Positions 1-11,446 of a DNA stretch of 64,000 nt are shown in pieces. Origin of the DNA: Talpa occidentalis (lineage: Eukaryota; Chordata; Mammalia; Eulipotyphla; Talpidae); the NCBI RefSeq assembly GCF_014898055.3, contig NW_023605083.1, positions 68,007,715-68,071,714 of the forward strand, given 5' to 3'. Position 1 is the stretch's first letter, and every line of letters begins with the position of its first letter. The notes under the pieces were generated by a model. The model did no database searches. It was not told the origin of the DNA and was given only the letters and a program-made list of their open reading frames with translations. Made by a program: the position numbers and the translations under genes.

Positions 1-1045
1 TAGCCTTTCCAACTTTATCTCTTAGAACTGCCTTTCTTCATGTGAAATTGCTTTGCTTACTTCCCCTTCCCTGCCTTTGTTTACTGACCTTTCCTGCCTT
101 AGCCACCTTACTCCCACAGTTATCCTTATCCTCAGATTACCAAATGCTAACCTACTCCTGCTTTGGCTGCCTCTTTGTGCATAAGGGGCTACTGGGGGCT
201 CACCTGCAACCTCTGCCTCAACCTATTTGATACATTACCAGGTAAGATGTAGAACAGTGGACCAGACATTCTGCATCCAACTAGGTTACACACTTATCCC
301 TGTATGACCGAGATATTGGGTTCCTGCATATTCCAAAGGGAGGGCCTACAGCTCGCATATCATCCCTGGGTCCCTGTCTAAATTTCTTCTGCAAATTCAT
401 ATTGCTGCAGGACTGATTTTTCTGGCTGTCTCATGGTCCTTTCTCTTCTTTTCAAGGGACCAGATTCTTTCTCTGAGAGGACTCTGATTGGCTGCTAATA
501 ACTGCCAACTAGGTCTGCTGATATTGACTTCCCTTTGAATATACTAGCTAAGCAGGATTCTCTCTCCTCCCACCCCCCCACATTGTCTCTTTCTGCAAAG
601 TCAATAATTTGGACTTCCTACCATTTTCTGCCCCTGAGTAACTCTCTGGATTCAGTGTTCCAACCTGCTGAATTGGATATTTTGCTCCCTACTATCTCAG
701 CTAAGAAGTCTTCTCTGATTCTTCAGTTTCATTTCAACTGATTCTTCCTCCAAGGGATTTCCTTGGCAGGACTGTTATTTTGAAATATGATCCCCTACAG
801 TGGTGAGCTGGTAAATGTTTATGGAGGAAACAAAGGGTCCTGAAAGTATTGTGATTGTTGATTCCTAGGTATAAACAGCCCCACTATAGTTACTGCCCTG
901 GTTGGAAGAGATGTGCACCTCGGTCTCTTGCCAGCTGTTGGGCCCTGGCCCTGCCAGACTCCTGCTCCAGATGCCCCAGTCTCCTTCTCTGACAGTCACT
1001 CTTGAATATGACATGATCTACCATTGCTCTGGATATTTGAAAATG
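1..1045. other. Unassigned non-coding sequence
   Basis: No gene recognised. The first 300 bases are pyrimidine-rich and vaguely like the body of an ancient L2, but too diverged to assign. Open frames here are under 70 codons and show no domain. Confidence 0.5.
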
Positions 1046-1049
1046 CTAT

Positions 1050-1345
1050 TCGACCACCAGTCATATTCTGTTTAAAAATAATTTCTGCCTCTAGTTAAAT
1101 ATTACTTGTACCAGGAAATCACTGCTCCTTTCTGATTTAGATAATCCTGTTATCTTAATGCCTGTTTGCATAGTTGATATTTTTATTGTGTTTGTTTTAG
1201 GGTGATCCTCCCGCTAGACTATGGGCTCTAAGACAGGTCTCATGCTTGTATGAGTTCCCCACCATATCCATAAACTCTAGTGCTGTAGTGAACTCTCAGT
1301 GCATGCCTGTTGACAGCCAGATCATCTTTTACTGGATGATAAACA
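1050..1345 (+). mobile_element. L2 LINE 3' end fragment
   Basis: The order of motifs fits an L2 3' end: a TTTCTGATTTAG-like stretch, a T-rich segment, then CTAGACTATGGGCTCTAAGACAGG, which resembles the L2 'agactgtgagctcc..agggcaggg' block. Heavily diverged and long inactive. Confidence 0.6.
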
Positions 1346-1734
1346 CTTGTCAGCATATTTCCTTTCAAGAATTGGTACATATTTGAAATATATCTATATG
1401 ATATTAAGCAACTAATTGTATTTTTCTTTTTGATTCAGTAGACAGGATGCTCAAGCTGATTTGTTGCTTAAATTTAACAAATTTTCTTCACCAGACACTG
1501 CATATCATATATTTTACTTTGGTCTGGTCCTTTTAGTTTGCCTACATTTGTAGTTTTCAATCTCACTGCAAATATTTCTGAAAGTTGCCTCAAGTTTTCT
1601 GGGTTAGAAAGCAGGATACAGACAAGCATGGGATTCCTCACTGTACTGTTTCATCATTGAACAAGCACCTTCCCATTTCCTAAAGCAAGACCTCACACAT
1701 ACCAGGTTTTGCAGTGAAAAGCTGGGTGACAGGG
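1346..1734. other. Unassigned non-coding sequence
   Basis: AT-rich sequence without a recognisable gene, RNA or repeat. Confidence 0.5.
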
Positions 1735-1965
1735 TAAGGTCTTTATTTTGAAATCATAGGGACCCAGGTTAGAATCCCAGTCTGTCATCAGTTTGCAATG
1801 TGACACAAGTCAGATTAAGTTATCTCTGTGATATAAAGTTTCCTGATCCATTATGGGTGATAATGTATTCCTCGCAGGGTAGTTATAATGGAGATCAAAT
1901 TTGATAATGTGTGTAAGTGCTTAGTAGAGTTTCTGGTACTTGGTGAGTACCTGTCTGGTACATCA
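1735..1965 (+). mobile_element. MIR SINE
   Basis: It shows the MIR series in order: a 'gacccaggttagaatcccag' B-box-like region, the core 'atgtgacacaagtcag', 'ctctgtgatataaagtttcctgatcc', 'gggtagttataatggagatcaa', then 'gtgcttagtagagtttctgg'. This is an ancient mammalian tRNA-core SINE; no function is inferred. Confidence 0.8.
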
Positions 1966-3045
1966 ATGACAGGTGTAACTGCCAATAATACTACTGAAGA
2001 AGACACAAGACATGGCAAACTCAAAACAGGGATTTGGCAAAAGCCAGCTTAGTTCCCCAAAGACTGATATATTCTTCCATCCTTCCAATGCTCCCCTATT
2101 CCTCCCTGTCTCCAAACATCACAAAAAATACCAATGTTCTGGCCCTGATTTGCCAAGAGTACATCACTAATTCCTCCAGCAATAGTGTCTGGTTGAAATC
2201 CCCTAGTTTCATTCCCTGGGAGAGAAACTTTAATTCAGCCCACCGAAGAAAATGCAATTTGGTATATTTCAACAATTCATTGCCACCTCAATTTGCTCAA
2301 TTTGTGCAGGGAAAGATAGGTAAAGACATAGAAAGAAGCAAGCTACACCATATTTAAGATAGTACGAGAGCCAAATGCAGGCCAATTCTCAGCTGATTTC
2401 AGCATCTCAATTTGTCTGGTCACTGACGACCATGTGTGGGCTCCATTATTTACCCAGAGCTCTGCATCAATCTCTGGGAGGCCCTAGAAGATGGTGCATG
2501 TGGACCCCTTTCTGGGGCTTTCCCTATGGAGAATAGGGAATGAATTCTGCAAGGTTACTGGAATCACCTCAGACTTCCTCATCGGCCTGCTGTTTCTTTA
2601 TTCTAACATTGACATCACACATGTGCTGAGGGCCTGCTCTGGGGGATGCTGCCCTAGGCAATGGCTCACTCAGGAGTGGTGTGCAACTTCTATTCAAAAG
2701 GCGCTAATTTCTCATGGTCCCTTAAAATGCCTTGCACCCCCCCCACTAACTTGCCCTTGCTTGTAACCTTCCCCTATCTTGAAAAGACTTTTATTCTTTT
2801 CCAAAACCATAACCAAGAATTGTCACTTTAAGTTCAGATTGAGCTAACAATTACAAACTTCTAAAGTGTTCCTTCTTCTATTTATTTTTTCTCATACTGC
2901 ATATTTACTAATATTTCATTTGTGTCACATATGCTATTGCTGAACACACAAAAATCCATGAAAGGGTATAATTCCTGGTTTTAGATGCTTATGTTTTACC
3001 AGGTGAAACAGACATTATAAACTGAAATAATAGAGTAAAAGATTA
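1966..3045. other. Unassigned non-coding sequence
   Basis: Frames of 107 codons (2034-2357) and 91 codons (2491-2766) are open, but they lack domains, codon bias or a plausible exon setting, so I treat them as chance. Confidence 0.5.
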
Positions 3046-3049
3046 CTGT

Positions 3050-3270
3050 TTATGTAGCACTCACTCTACATTAGACCCTTTACACATTCATTGTATTACT
3101 TAATCCACAAAACAGTAAAAAAGTAGACATGATCATTATTTTTACACAAATTAATTTGACAGAAACTCTGTCATTTGCCCAATGTTTATCAATTGTAATG
3201 GCCAAACTAGAAGTACAGACCAGGTCTGTATGTCTTCAAGATCCACGCTTTTCTCACTGTATCACCTTTT
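3050..3270 (-). mobile_element. MIR SINE, inverted, diverged
   Basis: Reads as a reverse MIR: 'agcactcactctacattagaccctttacac', 'attacttaatccacaaaacag', a decayed 'ttacagatgaggaaact' zone, then 'catttgcccaatg'. Divergence is high. Confidence 0.6.
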
Positions 3271-4069
3271 CACGGTCGAGCTCTCCCATATACATTGCCT
3301 ATTGTTGTGACAATCCCTTGATTTAGAAGGTCTTGGCCAGGTGTCAGAGCCAAGAAATACACATAGAATCCACCTAATACAAAGACCTGGCCTTCTAGGA
3401 CTACAGGAGGGATGAGGAGAATAGCACCATACAGTGTTGCATGGAGGAAGAACCAGCACCAGGGCTATCTGGGGTCAGATACTGACCCATAGGCAAAATA
3501 TTCAAGTCCTGGTAGGGCTGGGCACCAGACTCTGAGGACCTGCCCAATGTCTGACTGAAACTTGGGAAGAACGAAGTGGACATGATGGGGGTATGTGCTT
3601 GGCAGTTCTGGAAGAATTTCCGTGGATGTTGTTCTCTAGCCAAAGAGGCTGTTGTGAAGATCTGCAGTCTGCCTCCTACCCTTTATGCTCACCATACTGT
3701 TTGGCTGGCTCTTTATTAGTTGCAAGACATGGGAATTTGGAGCCTGCATCCACCAGCATTAAGATTGCTGGCATCTCTCAAGCTAGGCAAAGCCATGAAA
3801 GTTTTCTGGGAAGTGAGCACTGAACTGACAGTACGGTGGCCTCTTTCATCGTCATCTTACTCTCTGACTCTGGGCAAATCACTGTTTTGTGCTCCCCCCC
3901 CTCAATTTCCTTTTCTCATTTTAAAATGTGCACATATGAATTTAAAATGTTTGACAGAAACAGAAATCACTGCTAATAGTAGCTGACTGGGGAAAACACC
4001 TAGAAGGCTGGGGAAAGGAGAATTACTTCCCTCTTTGTTGCATTTTAAATGGTTTGCACATCAGCATGT

Positions 4070-4070
<1 letters not shown>
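3271..4070. other. Unassigned non-coding sequence
   Basis: Overlapping short frames on both strands between 3262 and 3986 have no recognisable protein features. No repeat assigned. Confidence 0.45.

Positions 4071-4073
<3 letters not shown>

Positions 4074-4115
<42 letters not shown>
4074..4115. repeat. (TA)n microsatellite
   Basis: About 21 TA units without interruption, followed to about 4158 by mixed CATATG/CA repeats. Confidence 0.97.
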
Positions 4116-4118
<3 letters not shown>

Positions 4119-4199
4119 GTTACACATATACATATGTATAACACACACACATATGTGTACGGCTTGATCAAATTGTAGTTATCACCACTTACGTTCCAG

Positions 4200-4365
4200 G
4201 CGCTTACTCTAAGATGTCAACTCGTCAGTCAAAGGATCCACCTCCCTATAAACAGCCACTCTTAGAGGGCGAGTAGGACTCTTGTTCATTTGTGTTTCCC
4301 TGGAGTCTAACATACAATTTGGCACATTGCAAGTGTTTAATGAATGTCAAATTACTTAATTTCTA
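4200..4365 (+). mobile_element. L2 LINE 3' terminus fragment
   Basis: 'aggactcttgttcatttgtg', then 'ccctggagtctaacatacaa', 'tttggcacattgcaagtg' and 'tttaatgaatg' follow the typical L2 terminal block. Confidence 0.65.
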
Positions 4366-5045
4366 AAAATAAATAAAGCTGTAGAGTAATATGTTGGAAT
4401 AGACAAGAATCTGAGGTTGGCCTTTATAGCTCACAGTCTTTTAAAACCATACCCCAAGGAACTCAAATCCTTAGATAAGATGGTGAATCTTAGGACATCT
4501 TACTCCTAAACACAGGATGTCCCAGCGTCTGGGAGGTCAGAGCCAGCACAGGAGACCAGCTGAGGCAGTGACAGTCAATTTGGATCCTGAGAAGAGACCA
4601 TGTTTTCTAAGTCTTCTGACCTTCGCTGTGGCTGAGGGCTTCCAGACTTAGCTTTTCCTCGTGTTTGTAGCCAAAGATCAAGGCAAAGCTCAGGGGTGTG
4701 TGCTGTTCCCTAAGAAGGCAAGTGGCAAGTATGGAAGGTTAAGACTTCAGGGAAATTATACACACCAAGCCTTCCCTTCCAGCACAGTGAGTGAGTTAGT
4801 GCTGTGGGGGGTGGCTTCCTCCTAGGAGCCAGGCTGTCGGCTTCCAGACCTTTTTCTTGTGACATCTGCTCTAGCAGCCAGGAGCTAGGTTGGTCACAAG
4901 CTTCCTTCCTCTCCTGCTTCTGAGCAGCGAGGACCGGAGGCAATGAGGAAGAGGACCCAACGAGGGAGGGAGAGAGCTGGGTACAGAGTTTAACTGCTGT
5001 CTTCGGGGCTTAGGAAAATGTAATTCTGTTTGAGCAGTTTGCTGG
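4366..5045. other. Unassigned non-coding sequence
   Basis: Moderately GC-rich sequence. Short minus-strand frames at 4710-5056 resemble no family. It directly precedes a possible conserved block. Confidence 0.45.
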
Positions 5046-5049
5046 CAGT

Positions 5050-5230
5050 TTTGCAACTCATCCCCCTGAATTAGGGACCGAATGAAGTCATTAGGCCCTA
5101 ATCAAAAGCAGCTAATCAGGAGTCAGTGGGAGATCTACCAATTAATCGCGGCTGGAACCCAACGAGCTCAAGTGCCTAAGGCAGGGTGAATAAAAGTAAT
5201 GAAATTAAATATCAGTGGCGTGCAATGCTG
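5050..5230. promoter_or_regulatory. Possible conserved non-coding element with homeodomain-type sites
   Basis: Compact non-repetitive stretch with several TAAT/ATTA cores close together: 'cctaatcaaaagcagctaat' near 5096 and 'accaattaatcgcggctgg' near 5137, which also has a rare CpG pair. The density of such motifs in otherwise unique DNA is typical of developmental enhancers. This is inference from composition; no alignment was possible. Confidence 0.3.
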
Positions 5231-6441
5231 CAAAGCTTCAAGGGCTGCTCAGCCCTTCCTGCTCTATGAGAAACAGAGACCCAATGCCAAAGCATGACGA
5301 GCTGGGAAGCTTTGCAGCTTGCTTTGAGCAATTTTTAGAGTTTCAGAGGTATGTAAGCAAGAAGGAAGTAGGAAAAAAGAAGATGGGGGTGGATTTTTGT
5401 AGTTTTCATAACATGGTGACAATATGGCAAGATGTAAAACAACAGTTTGATCATCATGTGCTAATTCCTCTCTCATAGGATTTAAATAATCTGTACCCAG
5501 CTCTTGGTTCATATACCATTTTCTCCATTTAAAGCGGAACCACAGAGGTAGATTCAGAACAGTCTCTTGACATATGGGCAGCACAGCACCTGGTACATGG
5601 TAGCTGTGAAATAAATATAGATTCATTTAATACAGGACAGAGTGAAGACTGAACTGAGATTTCTCATTTCCCTTTTTTGCACTCTTTTTCCTATACCACC
5701 CAGACAGAAGAATTCAGTGCCTTTATTTAATGGAAATAAGTTGTTATCTGCTAGCATTTTCTGGCTCAAAAATGTCCAAATACTTTAAATCCCAGCTTTA
5801 GGGATCTTATAAAGTAGACTATCAAGTCCAAAACTCTAAGTGCATAGGTGGAGGGAAGAGGGTCAGAGAGTGGTAAGGACTTGCCCCAGGGCCCTCAGCA
5901 CATTTAAGGCTGAGGTCTCAGTTTGTTTCCTTTGGTCCCTGGCCTTTGCTTTCACTATTAACACATGTTCTTCTGCGTGGAATTTCTTTATCTTCTGGTA
6001 TTTCTGGAGGTATTAGTCTATCCAGGTTAGGACCACTTGGGTTTGCAAGTGTTTCGGGAGTCTCTGTAGGTAGCTGAACAGTGAAGTAGATGGAATCCCT
6101 CTTGAGCAGAGGGAGGTCTGTGTTTAAAAGAAGGAAGGTCTCACTTGTGCCCAAGAGATTTCTGATGTGACAGTCACCTACAACAAGTGAAGTCTGGGCT
6201 CTAAGATGAAGTAGAGGAAAATGTTGAGGACTTTGGTTAGAGTGTGGAGGATATGATTAAGCATGGGTAGGTTATATCCTGTTTGTGGTTTTGTACTTAA
6301 AAATAGATATTTTATTGTATCTACCATATCGTTTTAAGTGCATATTTGAATTTGTCCATAGCATGTGTATGTGTGAGGGATTCATTTGAGTCTGTGCTAT
6401 TCATGTAGGGAATACTGAAAAATTATGTTTGCATGTACAGT
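5231..6441. other. Unassigned sequence with a weak MIR-like piece
   Basis: Around 5795-5930 the order 'gtcagagagtggtaaggact', 'tgccccagggccctcagc' recalls an inverted MIR. The rest is unique. The 120-codon minus frame at 5264-5626 has no domain and is treated as chance. Confidence 0.4.
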
Positions 6442-6749
6442 TATTTGTATTTTATTTTATTTTTTTATGTTTAAAGGGCAGGTTTATTAGGAAAAGGGAC
6501 AGAAAAGTAAAGTACATTTGCATAGACACAAGCAGGCAGGAAGAGCTTTTAAGAGGCCTGCATGGTCGCAGGAGGGCGGCCTTGAGGAGAGGTGCCTCCA
6601 CTGCGGGAGGTCAGTGAAGGGAAGTCCTGGCATGGTACAGGTCATGGTCAGGAAGGAAGCTGCTGCCCTGCGGAGGAGAGTTAGTGAAAAGATGCACCTG
6701 CATAGTCACAGGTGGGCAGAGGGACTGCTGACTATTTGTATTTTATTTT
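6442..6749 (-). mobile_element. L1-type retrocopy of a polyadenylated RNA made of 70-bp units
   Basis: A 17-bp direct repeat, tatttgtattttatttt, flanks the insert at 6442-6458 and 6733-6749. On the minus strand the insert ends with an AATAAA signal (plus-strand tttatt at 6483-6488), then an A-rich tail (T run near 6461). This is the form of an L1-mobilised transcript. Inside, related units starting with GCATGGT/GCATAGT lie at 6560, 6630 and 6700, exactly 70 bp apart, with a shortened unit at 6520. Units share 'ctgcgggagg' or 'ctgcggagg' and 'cagtgaa' or 'tagtgaa'. Source RNA not recognised; it could be LTR-derived. Confidence 0.75.
6560..6730 (-). repeat. 70-bp tandem units inside the retrocopy
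   Basis: Unit starts at 6560, 6630 and 6700 are each 70 bp apart; the last is cut short by the insertion boundary. Units are diverged (roughly two-thirds identical by eye), so the array predates the insertion. Confidence 0.7.
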
Positions 6750-7193
6750 CATTTTTCTTACACATCATTTTCCTAAAGTTCTATCTTGTATGTTTGTGGG
6801 TCTGAGAGTCTGTTAGTGTCTTCATGAATGGATGTATGCTTTTAGTGTGGGAAAGATGATTTAGGTAAGGATTTGAAAGTGTGTGCTTAGAATTTGAGGA
6901 CAGTGATGCATTCCGGTAAGCATGTAAAAATAGTTGAAAATTTTTACAACTGTTTGCAGGAAGAAGGGGAATTCAGTATGTGGGTGTATGTGTGTCTGTG
7001 AATGGTACATTTTGTTTGAGAGTATACTATGATACTTGAAAGTTAGGATGACTGTATAAATCATCATTGAGATGGCACATGTTTGAGAATGAAATGTGTG
7101 AGTATGTATGTGTGCATGCCATGTTTGATTGATAATTACACCTGGACAACAGGGCAAGTCCATTACTGTCTCAGGCAATTCAGAATATATTGA

Positions 7194-7195
<2 letters not shown>
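6750..7195. other. Unassigned TG-rich sequence
   Basis: Many scattered TGTGTG and TATGT runs lead into the following microsatellite. The 134-codon minus frame at 6861-7265 is a by-product of this composition. Confidence 0.5.

Positions 7196-7197
<2 letters not shown>

Positions 7198-7226
<29 letters not shown>
7198..7226. repeat. (TG)n microsatellite
   Basis: About 14 TG units, followed by a short GA run. Confidence 0.97.
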
Positions 7227-7238
<12 letters not shown>

Positions 7239-7619
7239 ATATTTTTCTAATGGATTGTTGTGCATATTTAATTTTTTGCTTGTTATTGGTGTCAGGGATT
7301 CATAAGAAGACCAGGAAAGTCATCACATAATTTAGGTCTTTCTCAGCCTGTAGACTTATAACAGAGGCATTAATAGAATCAACAGAAAGAGCAGGTCAGC
7401 CCCAAGTGCTGTGTTTTTTTTTTTAAACCATATCAATGAACTAAGAAAAGAGGCCATACATATTTTGTGGTGACAAAAATTCACATCCTTTAAAAACAAA
7501 CAACACAGTCAGCAAGGAGAAGAAATAGGAAGTACATTATGCTAGAAAGTGTCTTTCAGAACCAACATCTGCTTTGCTATATCCTCTTTATGCCTCCTGT
7601 CTTGTTTCTCATGAGTAAC

Positions 7620-7800
7620 TCCAGCTTGTGATGGCCAAGATAGCTTAGACCTTTTATTCTCTTATCGCGACAGTTTGGAAAAGTAACTCAATGTGGCCTT
7701 CATCGTTTAAGTGACGGATTGGGGAGGGGTGGTTATTTCATTCGGGCAATTCAGAAAAGAAATGCTAAGGTGTTCCTGGCAAGCTCACTTCTTCCCAAAG
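7620..7800. promoter_or_regulatory. Possible conserved non-coding element
   Basis: Unique block with unusual CpG-containing words in an AT-rich setting: 'ctcttatcgcgacagtttgg' near 7658, 'catcgtttaagtgacggatt' near 7700 and 'tcattcgggcaattcag'. Such retained CpGs outside young repeats can mark constraint. Speculative. Confidence 0.25.
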
Positions 7801-8644
7801 TGCTGCCCCCGAGTTCCAGGTTTGTGCGTGTACCACCCGGGGCTGGGAAATCCACTTGCTTAGTCCTCACTGGCTTCATGAGGGACAGTTGAATGGTGCT
7901 TCTCCTTCTGCTCTACAACACTGGAGCACCAATTTCTCTGCAATCCCATGCCTCCCAATGACTCTTTTCCCATGCACACTCTGTGTGTTCATTACAGTAA
8001 TGCACATGCTATAGCTTCTTAATGCCATGAACTAGTACCAGTAGATTAAAGATGGCCACAAAGCTTTTATCATCCTCCCATTGAAAAGGAGAGCTTAACT
8101 TTGAATCTGGGCTTGCCTTGTTATACCAAAAGAATATGTCAGAAGTGACTTTCTGAAACTTCTGAGGTTATCTCCAAAGAACCTTGTATCTGTGCAGAGT
8201 TGCTGATGCATCCTGTACCCAAGGAGCTCTAAGTAGGACAGGGGCCAAGTAAAGAAGCAATATGTTAGTGATATTCATAGCAGGGTAGATGGAGGCACAG
8301 AGTCAACCACAGACAGGTGTCATTGATCCTTGGGATGACATGACATAAGAGATTTCTTGGGAAAGAAATGAACCCTACAGGTTGAGGAGGTATTAATGAA
8401 AAACAGGCATTCTAAACAGCAATGAGGTTGATCAAAGATGTGAAGAAATCCAAGAATAGAATGTATGGAAAAGGTAAGTACAAGTAACTTGGAACCTTAG
8501 GGACACAGCAAGATCCAGTGAAGTTGGTCTCAGATGCAAAGATATGAGAGGTCATTAGAGAGAAAATTGAATTTCATGCTGAAGACTCTAGGCCAATGTC
8601 AGTGAGAAGATATCAAAGGATTGATAAAGATGAATGCAGATCAA
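7801..8644. other. Unassigned sequence, possible old LTR or DNA-transposon piece
   Basis: Words around 8100-8240 ('tgaatctgggcttgccttg', 'gtcagaagtgac') recall an old interspersed repeat whose family I cannot name. No gene seen. Confidence 0.35.
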
Positions 8645-8848
8645 CCAGTATGCATTTTATTTTATTTTTTTTTTTTTTAATAAATTTTATTGTTATATTC
8701 CCCATACAATTGCAGCCCCCCATTCTGACCCCAATCCCTCCCCTCCCACCCCCGCCCCCTAAAAGTGTCTCTGGTTCATAGTTTTTTGTTGATTTTGATT
8801 TTCACTTTCTTATAGTTATTCATTTTCCTGGTCCCTTATTTAAGTTTT

Positions 8849-9973
8849 CTAGATTCCTGCTATGAGTGAGACCATCCGGTATTTTTCTTTTTCTTTTTGG
8901 CTTATTTCGCTGAGCATGATCCCTTCCAGCGCCATCCATGTTGCTGCAAATTGCATGTGTTTATCTTTTTTGAATGCTGAGTAATATTCCATGGTATATA
9001 TGTACCACATCTTCTTGATCCAGTCATCTACTTTTGGGCATTTGGGTTGTTTCCAAAGCTTAGCTATTGTAAACAGTGCTGCTATAAACATAGGGGTGCA
9101 GGTGTTCTTTGGAATTGATGTTTCTGTGTCCTTTGGGTAAATACCTAGGAGTGGAATTGCTGGATCATATGGAAGCTCTATGTTTAGTAGGTCCAGAAAT
9201 CTCCATACAGCTTTCCACAGTGGTTGGACCAGTTTGCACTCCCACCAACAGTGCAGAAGAGTTCCTTTTTCTCCACACCCTCGCCAACATTTGTTGTTGC
9301 TAGTTTTTTTAATATGTGCCATTCTCACTGGTGTAAGATGGTATCTCATGGTAGTTTTGATTTGCATTTCCCTGATGACAAGTGATGTTGAACATTTTTT
9401 CATATGCCTGTTGGCCATTTGCATTTCCTCTTCAGAGAAGTTTCTTTTAAGCTCTTCTGCCCATTTTTTGACTGGATTATTTTCTTTGTTGTTGTTGAGT
9501 CTCATCAGCTCTTTGCAGATTTTTGTGATCAGTCCTTTATCATTAGTGTTGGGTGCAAAAATGTTCTCCCAGTTGGTGGGGTTTCTCTTTGTTTTTGTTA
9601 TTGTCTCTTTTGCTGTGCAAAAGCTCTTTAATTTGATGTAGTCCCAGCTGTTTATCTTTGCCTTCACTATTACTGCTTTGGGTGATGTGTCTGTAAAGAT
9701 GTCTTTGATGTGCAAATCATGTAGTGTTTCGCCTATATTTCCTTCTATATATTTTATGGTTTCAGGTCTTATGTCTAGTTCTTTAATCCATTTTGAGTTG
9801 ATTTTTGTGTATGGTGTGAGGTGGTGGTCAAGCTTCATTCTTTTGCATGTAGCGACCCAGTTTTCCCAGCACCATTTATTGAACAAACTTTCTTTGCTCC
9901 AATGCATATTCTTTGCTCCTTTGTCAAAGATTAGTTGACCATAAATCTGTGGGTTTATTTCTGGATTTTCTAT
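8849..9973 (-). pseudogene. L1 ORF2 C-terminal fragment (minus part)
   Basis: Contains the end of L1 ORF2 protein in one open frame. Recognisable words are [17 protein letters not shown], the zinc-knuckle-like segment [19 protein letters not shown] (three Cys plus His) and the terminal [20 protein letters not shown] block. The open frame runs 16-25 codons further into the inverted part (to 10048), so its N-terminal residues are not L1 sense sequence. It lacks the endonuclease and catalytic reverse transcriptase core. Confidence 0.92.
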
Positions 9974-10346
9974 ACAAAGAAAACTATAAAACACTGTTAA
10001 AAGAAATAGAAGAAGACACAAAGAAATGGAGAGACATCCCCTGCTCATGGATTGGAAGAATAAACATTATTAAAATGGCCATCCTACCAAAAGCAATATA
10101 CAGATTCAATGCTATTCCAATCAAAATGTCAATGTCATTCTTCAAAGAAATAGAACAATTATTGATGAAATTCATATGGAATCACCAAAAACCCCGAATA
10201 GCCAAAGCTCTCCTGAAAAAAAAAGAAGGGAATGGAGGCATCAGACTCCCAGACTTCAAACTATACTACAAAGCCATAATCATCAAAACTGCATGGTATT
10301 GGAACAAGAACAGACATACAGACCAATGGAATCGAATAGAAAATCC
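9970..10346 (+). pseudogene. L1 ORF2 fragment (inverted 5' part)
   Basis: The plus frame reads [19 protein letters not shown], then [20 protein letters not shown] and [15 protein letters not shown], the L1 ORF2 segment after the reverse transcriptase domain. It is nearly identical to 62844-63225 in the other L1. It sits head-to-head with the rest of the same insertion. Confidence 0.92.
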
Positions 10347-10359
10347 AGTATGCATTTTA

Positions 10360-11446
10360 AAGAAAGTACTTTGGGGATTGTTCTGGAAGGACTGAAGGCA
10401 GACTGACATGAGGGATCTTGCAATGTTCTAGAAAAGGTGATGGTGGTGTGACCCATGGGCATGCCAGTAGACAATGGAGAGATGTCAGAGCAAAGGATAG
10501 TGGTCGAGGAGGTATCTGACCTAGCATCTTGGTTTCTGACTTGGGTGACTTAATTTATGTATGATTAGCACCACACAATCAAATAGAACTAAGAGAATAC
10601 AGGAGGGACCCCCCACCTCCACCCTGGAAGGGGAGGACATTGGGTCCCCTCCCTGCTGTGCTGGTTGAAGGCCCAGAGGAGCTCAATCTAAGCAGGTAAG
10701 TACAGCATATCAACATCTGGGATGAAAACTGAACTCTACTTGTGCCTGATCCACTCTGGCATAATAAGCATGGTTTTTAACATAATGCACTGCTAGAGTG
10801 AGGTTGTCAGAAAAGCAGGGGGTGGAGAAGGTAATCTGTGAGCCTTCAAAGAAGAGAAGATTGAAGCTGTTTTATGTGGCTGGAAGTGAGTCATTTGTCA
10901 GCAGTGCCAATGAGCTGTCATCTCCACAGGGAGAGATGACTGGGCACCCTGGGGGGAGGGCTGAGGAAAGTGTCAACCTGCAGTCACCAGGGGCCATGTG
11001 TGGGGTAAAAACTGTCAGTCATATCACATCCCTGTCCTGACCTGGGTCAGAGGGAAACCAAGGTCATGGCAAAGCATTTAGCATCATAACCAAGAAATCT
11101 TGCAACCTCCCTCTGTCAGAAGGGAACTGATGTGCTCAGCATTATCAAAGCAGTTCAGAGCTCTATTTCCCCAGGAGATCTGCACTTGCAAAGAAGAATG
11201 ATAGGGCAACACTTAGGAAGAAGCTGAGAGTTAGCAGTGCACTGGGGGCAAAAGGGAAAAGAGACTTCTAAGCAAGGACCTAGCTAAGATGCCTGAAAAA
11301 GATAGGGGGACACCCCTTATCTTTACCCAGTTGTCAAGTCTAAGGGGGCACTCCTGAGTCTGGCCTGGAAGCCATTACAGCCAATGGCAGTTGGTTCTAG
11401 ATACAGGAGTCTTGTTTTTTTAAGCCATTTTTTTTTAAGCCATTGT
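10360..11446. other. Unassigned non-coding sequence
   Basis: Unique sequence with a purine bias around 11190-11290; no gene or repeat assigned. The 80-codon frame at 10798-11040 has no domain. Confidence 0.45.

Larger units (their letters stand above)
8645..10359 (-). mobile_element. Twin-primed (5'-inverted) L1 insertion with TSD
   Basis: A perfect 15-bp duplication, ccagtatgcatttta, lies at 8645-8659 and 10345-10359. Between them is a T run (A tail) and L1 3' UTR on the minus strand, ORF2 sequence on the minus strand up to about 9973, then L1 sequence on the plus strand from about 9970 to 10346. The two parts meet at a 4-bp overlap (ctat, 9970-9973). In L1 order the plus part ends exactly where the minus part begins ('gaatagaaaatcc'), with about 11 bp present in both. 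This is the outcome expected from twin priming. The insertion is 5'-truncated and cannot move. Confidence 0.93.

Noticed and set aside
6861..7265. 134-codon minus frame with His-Thr repeats
   Set aside because: Built on the (TG)n microsatellite and TG-rich flanks.
8849..10048. 399-codon open frame as an intact gene
   Set aside because: It is L1 ORF2 C-terminus; its first residues come from the inverted 5' part of the insertion, not from a real start.
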